From assembly GCA_023145965.1 (NCBI GenBank), contig JAGLDC010000060.1, positions 1-60,923 on the forward strand: a DNA stretch of 60,923 nt. Direction: 5' to 3'. This stretch comes from a bacterium (GTDB lineage: Bacteria > UBP14 > UBA6098). How positions within the stretch are numbered: position 1 is the first letter of the stretch; the number at the start of each line of letters is the position of its first letter. The notes beneath the pieces are model-generated. The model was not told the DNA's origin, searched no databases, and saw only the letters and a list, made by a program, of their open reading frames with translations. Of this stretch, positions 54,277-60,923 are shown piece after piece. The position numbers and the translations under genes were made by a program.

Positions 54277-57200
54277 CTATTTCAAAAGCACTGCACGCGA
54301 AGTGCTCACCATACTTGGATTTATATAACGAACTAAATAAATCCCTGAGGCGCAAGAAAATCCGTCATCTGAGATGCCATCCCATATAATAGAAGTCTCA
54401 GCAAGTTTTTTCGCGACGAGCCTTCCTGATATATCATATATCTCGATATGAGACTCACTCGATATATCGCCTTTAAGCTCGATGTGCAAAGCCGAGTTGA
54501 AGGGATTTGGAAAAACTTGAAGGGTAATATCCTTGGGTAGATCGAGACACGCCTCTATCGAAGTAGTAAAATCCGTTCCGGGACAGTAAAGCGTTATATC
54601 ATCGAGAAAAATACCTTCGTTTTCGTCATCGGCATCGCTGGTAAAACGAAAATAAACCTCAATACTATCACCCGGCGCAAAGGGCAGGTTTTCAAGGCTA
54701 TATCTATACTCCGACCAACCAATAATGAAACTCAGTAAAGCACCACCGCTACCAATATAGTCAAGCTCCACTGTATCTGCGGAACCGGCAATCTCGATAT
54801 GAAGACCATCGGAACCATAATTAGGAAACTGTGCATGCGCCCAAAATCTTAACTCTGCTTTATCTCCGATAACAAATTTAGTTGTTCTAAGAAGATCATC
54901 TAAATTGGAAACATAGGCACCTATAGAGAGATGGCCGCAATACCAAGCTAAAGAGCCGCTGTGTGCACGCCTTGTGCTACGATGCCAGTAGGTTGTCGGG
55001 TTCAACACAAACGGAAACTCCGAAGCTTCGACATCCGTAGTAAACCCAAGTGGCATCGTTGCCAGATAAAGTGTTTCCGGAGGATTAGGCGTCCATTGTG
55101 TGACAAGCGGAACAATGGGTTTAGGACTGACACCAGAAGCCCACGAGACATCAAAAACATTAATATGGGCTGTATCACCCGGAAGATAATGGTATGATGT
55201 AGTTACCGGCGAACCAACTATGTCGAGTTCACCCCCCGGGCAATTTACTGAAACTGTTGCCGTCGAAGCCCAACCTGTGCCACTATTTACCCAATCAATA
55301 AGAAGGTTCGCGCTCTCGCCGGGATCGAGAATCGAATCGACACCACTGAGAGCCACTCCTCCAAATTTCATTCGTGCAGTATTGATCTCAATCGAAATGG
55401 GAAATCCTAACTCACCCATAGAGGAAGAGATTCCAGGATTTATTATCAAGGAAGTATCGCCAATAATATCGGTTGGAATAGAAAATGTAGCCGAGAAAAA
55501 TACGCTATCGCCAACGGCGAGAGTCTCCGGTGGTTCCACAGTCGAAAGCGGCCCAACGAAATTTGCAGAAGGAGACCAAAAAAGCCCGCTTATAAACGAA
55601 TCAAACTCGCCCAGTCCAAAAACAACCTCGACAGTATCGCCAGCATCGGCACGAAAATCGTGTAAACCATAGGAATCCGAATAATCCCAGCGGAAATAAC
55701 CCTCACCTGTCGGAGTAGTAATAGTATCAATTGCCATACCCTCGCTTCCATACCGAGCAACTAGAAAAATAGGAGGAGAACCACCGGCGATAGATAAACG
55801 CGCAAAACCCGACGGATCCGAAATCGAGTCATCGAGAAGACCATAATTATCGTAAGCGGAAACTACTGCACCCATCACAGGCATACCATAAGGAGTTTCT
55901 ACGCCTACACCAACATCGGCGCCCTCCAAATCATAGCTAATTTCTATGGGCGAATATCCGGTAATAGCTCCTGTAGCCGGATCGCCAATAATATTGACCT
56001 GATAAATAACCCAGCGCCATATATTTTCCCATCGAGCAAAAGGCACATATCGCGCTTTGGCTATATCCAGCCCTGAACCGAGTGTGAAATTACCATCAAA
56101 AATCTCCTCCCAAAAGGCTTTGTCTAAAACCTCAGAGTATCCGCGCCCAACATTTCCAGGGGAACCCCAACCATAACGACTGTTGCCGATAAAGGCAACA
56201 CCACCTCCACTCGGATTATTCACAAAATGCTCGGCAAAACAATCTTTATCAAAAGCAGCCGGCCAGCAACCTATGGAAAACAATATCGAAGGTCTAGCAT
56301 AATTAACCAGTAAGTCCATCTCGGTGAGATAAATACAGCTTCCATGATCTACACATAAAACCGCAGAGTTGGCATGGCCAACATGGTTTACAAGGTTTGG
56401 ACCTGTGTTCAAACTATCGAAAGCGCTTTCAGCGTTGCCACCCATTGTGCTATATACCTTTCCAAAATCAAAATAGTCCGGGAAAACATTCGCTATAAGA
56501 TCATCATTAAACTCACCGCCATCGGTGTAGGGATCATCCCACATAACTTGCCCGATCATAAGTCCGCTTTTCGCAAAATCCTCTGAAGGAATCGATTCGT
56601 AAGTAATTAGCTTATCAATTAAACCCAGTAACTCCTCAGAAGAACTGAGCGAGAACCTCCCAACATGAACATCCGGAAACATATCAATCGAGTCCTCGAG
56701 CTCGCCATAGATAATATCGCCATCGAAATTCCAGTTGCCATCGAGATCGCTGTAATAAAGATCTGCACGAATTTCGTTCTCGTCATCATAGAAATCAGCC
56801 TCAGAATCCATAGCATAAACTGTTCTAGCTGGCACAAGATTGGTATCACCAATTAAGAGGACATAAACAATACCCAGTTCCTCATATAATTCGATTATCG
56901 AATTCCTTATCTTCTCTGCATTATCGACTCCCGCGAAGCTAGAATAAATATCGGAAATGATAAGCGTTGTATCGCGAAGCCCACAGCTTCGCCTCAAATC
57001 CAAAAGCTCAGAAGTATATCCAGCGAGTGAATAGGGGGTTATAACTGCCCAGTCGTAAGCCGAAGAATCAACATGATAAGTGTAACTATTTATCTCCTCA
57101 GGATTCAAAACAAGGCCGGCAACTGCTTTTTTCCACAACCTATCCCCAAAAGGCGTTCTGCGTGATGGAGCAATATAAACAGAGGACTCGTATTCCAACC

Positions 57201-57696
57201 TCACCCTCGCACTTGCTAAATACTCGCATATCCCCGCTGAAGGATTCCATCTTATTGGAGAATAACTTATCGAGGCCAAAGAAAAACCAGAAAGATTGCC
57301 ACGAAATGCATCTATCATAGGATTCTCAGGGAACCAGCGATCCTCGATATAATAAGATTCATCACAAGGAATAATCCCTCGAGTTGGACAGGATAAAATT
57401 GCCGGTGGTTGAGCCGGAAAAGGCATGCCCTCTGCTAAATACTCCCACCTTTCCGATTCAATGCTCGCCCGAATAAGTCCCATGCCCTGAGGCAAAAGCA
57501 CAATAACCGCCTCAGCTAAAACCTGAGGCGAACCAGACTCCCCATAAATTATACATTCATCAGAATATACCCGCACAAAATCGCCCGTTTCAACTAAGAA
57601 CTCCGAACGCGAATTCTCTATCGAAAATTCATACACACCAGCAGAAATGGGTGAAACTAAAATTAACACAATAAACGAAAGTAAGATTATGAACAC
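54277..57696 (-). CDS. Gingipain-like C25 cysteine protease with FlgD-like C-terminal sorting domain
   Basis: 1139 residues: signal peptide (1-19), an N-terminal propeptide-like region (to about 205), the C25 catalytic domain (about 215-560), Ig-like regions, a jelly-roll-like domain (about 880-1050) and a FlgD-Ig sorting domain (about 1060-1139: FPNPFNS, IYDISGRLV, WDGISDDG, ASGIYLVRY, LLK). The catalytic dyad is visible as His441 in NHVGHANS and Cys477 in FSIGCWPAAFD. It is predicted to be exported as a surface or secreted protease; the sortase PorU of type IX systems is also a C25 protein, but PorU has no sorting domain of its own. The start is GTG at 57696, with TTGGAG about 5 nt upstream. 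Confidence 0.92.
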   Translation of the reverse strand: MFIILLSFIVLILVSPISAGVYEFSIENSRSEFLVETGDFVRVYSDECIIYGESGSPQVLAEAVIVLLPQGMGLIRASIESERWEYLAEGMPFPAQPPAILSCPTRGIIPCDESYYIEDRWFPENPMIDAFRGNLSGFSLASISYSPIRWNPSAGICEYLASARVRLEYESSVYIAPSRRTPFGDRLWKKAVAGLVLNPEEINSYTYHVDSSAYDWAVITPYSLAGYTSELLDLRRSCGLRDTTLIISDIYSSFAGVDNAEKIRNSIIELYEELGIVYVLLIGDTNLVPARTVYAMDSEADFYDDENEIRADLYYSDLDGNWNFDGDIIYGELEDSIDMFPDVHVGRFSLSSSEELLGLIDKLITYESIPSEDFAKSGLMIGQVMWDDPYTDGGEFNDDLIANVFPDYFDFGKVYSTMGGNAESAFDSLNTGPNLVNHVGHANSAVLCVDHGSCIYLTEMDLLVNYARPSILFSIGCWPAAFDKDCFAEHFVNNPSGGGVAFIGNSRYGWGSPGNVGRGYSEVLDKAFWEEIFDGNFTLGSGLDIAKARYVPFARWENIWRWVIYQVNIIGDPATGAITGYSPIEISYDLEGADVGVGVETPYGMPVMGAVVSAYDNYGLLDDSISDPSGFARLSIAGGSPPIFLVARYGSEGMAIDTITTPTGEGYFRWDYSDSYGLHDFRADAGDTVEVVFGLGEFDSFISGLFWSPSANFVGPLSTVEPPETLAVGDSVFFSATFSIPTDIIGDTSLIINPGISSSMGELGFPISIEINTARMKFGGVALSGVDSILDPGESANLLIDWVNSGTGWASTATVSVNCPGGELDIVGSPVTTSYHYLPGDTAHINVFDVSWASGVSPKPIVPLVTQWTPNPPETLYLATMPLGFTTDVEASEFPFVLNPTTYWHRSTRRAHSGSLAWYCGHLSIGAYVSNLDDLLRTTKFVIGDKAELRFWAHAQFPNYGSDGLHIEIAGSADTVELDYIGSGGALLSFIIGWSEYRYSLENLPFAPGDSIEVYFRFTSDADDENEGIFLDDITLYCPGTDFTTSIEACLDLPKDITLQVFPNPFNSALHIELKGDISSESHIEIYDISGRLVAKKLAETSIIWDGISDDGFSCASGIYLVRYINPSMVSTSRAVLLK

Positions 57697-57727
57697 TTTA
57701 TCTCCAACTTTTAAAAAATATCTGTGT

Positions 57728-57756
57728 ATTATATGTATTAATAAAGACTATTTCCA
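57728..57756 (-). promoter_or_regulatory. Promoter of the gingipain-like protease gene
   Basis: On the minus strand TGGAAA (57756-57751), 17-nt spacer, TATAAT (57733-57728). The -10 is perfect. The predicted leader is about 25 nt. Confidence 0.55.
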
Positions 57757-57883
57757 GTTGGCAATAACCAAAAACCCATAAACTTGCTATCATCAGAATG
57801 TAACTGAAGGCAATGGGCTCGACCTGAAAAAATAATAACCGTTTTAAGTCTGCACTATACTCAACAATAACGGCCTGCCAAAA

Positions 57884-58026
57884 GGCGCTGGCGCGTGCAA
57901 GGTGGCGATGGCGCAAAATTTGCCCGAACTGCAAATTTCGTGACAGAGCGGGGGGTTTGGGGTTTTTGCACAAAATATGAGAATACAAATATAATATCCC
58001 TGAATAGCAAAAACCGTGACAGCGCC
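57884..58026 (+). repeat. Palindromic intergenic element, copy D (complete long form)
   Basis: Complete two-module copy of 143 bp. The termini GGCGCTG (57884-57890) and CAGCGCC (58020-58026) are perfect 7-bp inverted repeats. First hairpin AAATTTGC (57916-57923) with GCAAATTT (57931-57938), 7-nt loop. Second hairpin GGTTTTTGC (57961-57969) with GCAAAAACC (58007-58015). Both arms of the second stem carry the same A-T to G-C change relative to the other copies. Confidence 0.9.
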
Positions 58027-58050
58027 AAAATAGAGATTATTAGTTTAGAT

Positions 58051-60480
58051 TTATAACGGTGGTATAGGCTGATCTACACCGGAATAACCTATAACTTTCC
58101 CATCGAATGTGCTACAGAATATCGAATCATTGATCACATCAATGGTCACTGCACCAGAGATATCCGTGCGAAGTATATCTGTGCCACATTGTCCCAAACG
58201 GGAAATAGTAGCAGGTGATGGATGTCCGAAACGATTAGCTCCAACAGAGATAATCGAAACAACAGGTGTTAATGAGGCAATAAAATCATCACAGGTGCTA
58301 TACTTGCTTCCATGATGTGGAACTTTTAGAATGTCAATGTCCGTTAATGCTCCTCTAAGGGCGCTTTCGGTCGGGAAACCAATATCACCGGTGAATAAAA
58401 ATTGCACCTCCCCAAGGGATAATTCAAAAACTATCGAAGCCTCATTGACATTGACTAAAAGCGAGCCAGAAGAGGAAACAACTGTTGAATCCGGCCAAAT
58501 TATGTTAATCTCTGGGAAACCGGGCAAGGTATCACCAGCATTCACGATTAAAACCTCTGTGCCAGTCGAATCTAAGTTTTGTAAAAATTTTTTATATAGG
58601 TTGTTTGTTAGCGACCTATGTGGCACGAAAACCGAATTATAACTGAAGCTTTCGAGAAGATCATACAATCCACCTAAATGGTCAGAATCAGGGTGCGTAA
58701 GAAGCGCCGCATCTATCCTAGAAATCCCCTTTGATTCGAGAAATGGCCTTACAGAAAATGAGGCATTACCCGGTAATCCGCCATCTACCAATAGCATCCT
58801 TCCGTCTTTGAATTCGATTAGGGCGCAATCCCCCTGCCCTATATCGAAAAATATTACATGTAAATCGCTCTTTGTCTTTGTTTGCGAAAGAGTAAACATC
58901 CCGAAAGTTGCGCATGAAGCAGCGAAAAGAAAAACGAATACGGCTAGCAAACCCTTAATACGCTTTCTTAAAAGCAGTGGAACAACAACTATAACTGCAA
59001 AAAATATAAACACTGAAAATATCGGTGGCTTTGGGAAAGGAAGATAAGATACCTTTGTTCCTGCAAAAAACGAAGCGGTATAGATAAGGTATTTCAGCAC
59101 AAGCTTATCCGCTGCTAAAAACATTATTGCCCCAGTTTTCCAAAATAATGAAAAAAGCGAAGCTAATATTCCATATCCGACCACTATGCCCACAAAAGGG
59201 ACTACAAATAGATTTGCTAAAGGCGATATCGTTTGAAGGCGGTGAAAATAGAAGGCAATAAACGGCGCTGTGCCGATACTCGCTGCTATCGAAACTGTCA
59301 GAGCACCGATAATATACTTCCGAATAAAACCTGACCTAATACCTTGAGAGGGTATCCACTCATCGAAGAAGGGCATTAGATAAGCAATGGCAAGAGTCGC
59401 GCCAAAGCTCAGTTGGAAGCCAATATCGAAAAGCCATATTGGTCTGATAATCAGCAATATCGTCCCAGCAGCACCTATAGAATTAAGCAGATTTGATGGC
59501 CTTCGAAATACAGTTCCAAGAAGGATTATCGAGAACATTAATGAAGCACGTAAAACAGACGGTCTCCCCCCTACTACACCAGCATATATCATCAATCCAA
59601 TAATGCAGATTCCCGCAGCTAAATGCCTCGGCATCCGGAATGTTGTGCCCAAAAGAAACCAAAGTATCCAGGCAATGATCCCTACATGCAAACCACTAAC
59701 AGCAAGTATATGAACCGTTCCAGAATCGGCAAAAGCAGAGCGTACCGATTGTGGAAGCTCTTTGCCTTTTCCTAGCAAAAGGCCGCGCAATAGCGCTGCT
59801 TCATCTCCATCGAGCCCAAGTTCGATAGTTGTTTCGACATGGCGACATATTGCATCGACAACCCTTCCATAAAGGCTTTCTTTACCCTTTTCGACAAATT
59901 TAATCTTGCTATCACCACGAACAAATGTTATAGTCCTTATACCTTTGAGAGATAGCGATTTTTTAAAATCGAAGGCTTCGGGATTGCTAGCTGATTTTGG
60001 TTCCTCTAACACACACTGTAATGCAATACAGTCATTAAAACAAACCTGCTTTGCGCGATAGAGGTAAATTCTTGTTTTTCCATATGCTGGATATATTTTT
60101 CCATTTAAGTCAACTGAATCTGCCTTTAAATCGAATTTTTGTCTATCGCCTTCTCTATTGATTTCATCGGCCACTCGGCCGAAAAGTTGAACCTCCATTC
60201 CAACAAGATTGCTTACATCTTCAGGCCTAACCTGCCTTGAGTTTGTATATCTAAAGGCTCCAAATGCAAATATTGATATAAGGGAAAAGCCTATCAACAA
60301 AGGCTTATTAACCTCTTTTATGAATATTATTAGTAGTGCCGTTAAAAAAACGAAGGTAAAAAAAGCGATAAGATGATGCCATATAAAACATTGCGGTAGA
60401 ATAGCGGCAAGGGCCATGCCACAAGCCAGCGCGAAAAAAGCAAAAAGCAATGGGGTGGGGTGTGAAATGCGCTCTTTCAC
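58051..60480 (-). CDS. comEC: DNA-uptake channel protein ComEC/Rec2
   Basis: 809 residues in the normal three-part layout: N-terminal membrane helices with an OB-like domain (about 70-200), the Competence channel domain with about nine helices (TVHILAVSGLHVGIIAW, GGRPSVLRASLM, FDIGFQLSFGATLAIAYL), and a C-terminal metallo-beta-lactamase domain (about 550-809) with FFDIGQGDCALI, the metal site LTHPDSDHLGG, FTGDI and VPHHGS. ComEC carries single-stranded DNA across the inner membrane during natural transformation. The enzyme residues are intact, so degradation of the non-transported strand by this domain is plausible. The start is GTG, overlapping the upstream stop as GTGA. Confidence 0.96.
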   Translation of the reverse strand: MKERISHPTPLLFAFFALACGMALAAILPQCFIWHHLIAFFTFVFLTALLIIFIKEVNKPLLIGFSLISIFAFGAFRYTNSRQVRPEDVSNLVGMEVQLFGRVADEINREGDRQKFDLKADSVDLNGKIYPAYGKTRIYLYRAKQVCFNDCIALQCVLEEPKSASNPEAFDFKKSLSLKGIRTITFVRGDSKIKFVEKGKESLYGRVVDAICRHVETTIELGLDGDEAALLRGLLLGKGKELPQSVRSAFADSGTVHILAVSGLHVGIIAWILWFLLGTTFRMPRHLAAGICIIGLMIYAGVVGGRPSVLRASLMFSIILLGTVFRRPSNLLNSIGAAGTILLIIRPIWLFDIGFQLSFGATLAIAYLMPFFDEWIPSQGIRSGFIRKYIIGALTVSIAASIGTAPFIAFYFHRLQTISPLANLFVVPFVGIVVGYGILASLFSLFWKTGAIMFLAADKLVLKYLIYTASFFAGTKVSYLPFPKPPIFSVFIFFAVIVVVPLLLRKRIKGLLAVFVFLFAASCATFGMFTLSQTKTKSDLHVIFFDIGQGDCALIEFKDGRMLLVDGGLPGNASFSVRPFLESKGISRIDAALLTHPDSDHLGGLYDLLESFSYNSVFVPHRSLTNNLYKKFLQNLDSTGTEVLIVNAGDTLPGFPEINIIWPDSTVVSSSGSLLVNVNEASIVFELSLGEVQFLFTGDIGFPTESALRGALTDIDILKVPHHGSKYSTCDDFIASLTPVVSIISVGANRFGHPSPATISRLGQCGTDILRTDISGAVTIDVINDSIFCSTFDGKVIGYSGVDQPIPPL

Positions 60481-60731
60481 GATAGCCCGATGAGCTCCCT
60501 TATTTCGGGTAAAACAAACACCTTTTCTATTTTTTCGGCTTCAAAGAATAGCTCTTTTGCCAAAAGCTCTATTTTCGATGCTATCGATAGGTGTTTATTA
60601 ATGAGAATAACCTTTCCATCTCGGATACGGCATAATCCGCCAGAGATAGTTCCCATTTTTTCATAACGAATCTCTATACCGATTTTCTCGGTAAGCTCTT
60701 CAAGTTCCTTTAGGGTTTGTTCGCGTGTCAT
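60477..60731 (-). CDS. Small conserved-type protein upstream of comEC
   Basis: 84 residues, soluble. It has an N-terminal coiled helix (LKELEELTEKIGIEI), then a strand pair with GGLCRIRDGKVILINK and a C-terminal helix ending LPEIRELIGL. I recall proteins of this shape upstream of unrelated genes in Bacteroidetes and other phyla, but I cannot name the family. There is no ribosome binding site, and the predicted transcription start coincides with the ATG, so the mRNA may be leaderless. It shares GTGA with comEC. Confidence 0.82.
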   Translation of the reverse strand: MTREQTLKELEELTEKIGIEIRYEKMGTISGGLCRIRDGKVILINKHLSIASKIELLAKELFFEAEKIEKVFVLPEIRELIGLS

Positions 60732-60737
60732 ACTTAA

Positions 60738-60766
60738 TTTATAAGCGATTTTAAGCTAATTCGCAA
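60738..60766 (-). promoter_or_regulatory. Promoter of the small protein-comEC operon (leaderless prediction)
   Basis: On the minus strand TTGCGA (60766-60761), 17-nt spacer, TATAAA (60743-60738). The expected start is about 60731-60732, the first base of the coding sequence. Confidence 0.55.
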
Positions 60767-60809
60767 TGTGTTTTAATAATTAACTTCACATGAATATCCC
60801 CACCCTCCC

Positions 60810-60914
60810 ACGCTGTCACGATTTTTGCTAATTCATTGATTTGTTTTTGGTATTCGAATTTTTTTTGTGGGCAAAAATCCCTTCTATTCCCTTCCTTTCC
60901 GCCCGCGCCAGCGT
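60810..60914 (-). repeat. Palindromic intergenic element, copy E (short form, opposite orientation)
   Basis: Short-form copy of 105 bp, read on the minus strand. The termini ACGCTGG and CAGCGT are inverted. The stem arms are GATTTTTGC/GCAAAAATC at 60871-60879 and 60820-60828, with a private AATTC/GAATT pair in the loop. It lies 9 bp from the window end and upstream of the comEC-operon promoter. Confidence 0.85.
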
Positions 60915-60923
60915 CCCCTCCAA

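Larger units (their letters stand above)
57697..58050. other. 354-bp gap between ComEC and the gingipain-like gene
   Basis: Holds palindromic element D, which starts 25 bp after the ComEC stop, and the gingipain-like gene promoter. Nothing else is recognised. Confidence 0.6.

Noticed and set aside
54277-57696. Calling the C25 protease the type IX sortase PorU
   Set aside because: It has its own C-terminal sorting domain and no neighbouring type IX genes, so a secreted protease fits better.
57698-57988. 96-codon minus-strand frame upstream of the gingipain-like gene
   Set aside because: It spans element D and the promoter; its composition is not protein-like.
1-60923. CRISPR array or insertion sequence as an explanation of the repeats
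   Set aside because: The copies are single, widely spaced and palindromic; there are no regular spacers, target-site duplications or transposase genes.

Overview
The window looks like a piece of a Gram-negative-type (two-membrane) bacterial genome of moderate GC. It is most plausibly an uncultured lineage of the FCB group or an allied candidate phylum such as WOR-3, Zixibacteria or Marinimicrobia; this placement is inference. The support is: an outer-membrane beta-barrel, apolipoprotein N-acyltransferase, several lipoprotein signals, four secreted proteins ending in a PNPF...W(D/N)G...SGIY FlgD-like sorting domain as in type IX secretion substrates, a gingipain-like protease, and a DUF6754-type membrane operon. 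Promoters found by eye follow a TTGxxA-N17-TAATxx/TATAAx pattern, and most genes have AGGAG-type ribosome binding sites. No rRNA, tRNA, CRISPR array, integrase or transposase was seen.

Layout. (1) 289-19484, minus strand: a four-gene envelope operon led by a 15.2-kb gene for a 5055-residue lipoprotein of about 48 Ig-like (Big-type) domains, followed by a beta-barrel protein, a TPR protein and a lipoprotein cyclophilin. (2) 19998-26401, minus: a five-gene operon (HD-domain protein, purM, lnt, secreted beta-propeller, FemAB-like acyltransferase) in which every junction is a 4-nt NTGA overlap. (3) 26613-34570, plus: two very large secreted multidomain proteins sharing a domain I do not recognise. 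(4) 34699-45973, plus: pth, hppA, then rpsF-rpsR-rplI, DUF3307, DUF151 nuclease, gamma carbonic anhydrase, an LpoA-like protein, three small proteins (one probably starting at ATT/ATC), a MutL-family ATPase-fold protein and a barrel-sandwich partner. (5) 46300-51958, plus: a four-gene membrane complex of unknown function (DUF6754 type) plus a secreted protein carrying a fresh 51-bp tandem duplication. (6) 51900-60731, minus: small lipoprotein, a UshA-family protein that has lost its metal ligands, a C25 gingipain-like protease, ComEC and a small conserved protein.

The clearest unexplained signal is a family of five interspersed palindromic elements (1-120, 19723-19822, 53950-54093, 57884-58026, 60810-60914). 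Their stems show compensatory base changes between copies. Every copy lies in a gap between transcription units, and two copies sit at the window ends, which suggests that the window is a contig broken at repeats. The other strong candidates for something new are the strictly alternating two-type Ig repeat of the giant protein, the unnamed domain found four times in the two large secreted proteins, the DUF6754 membrane operon, and the degenerate UshA-like protein.
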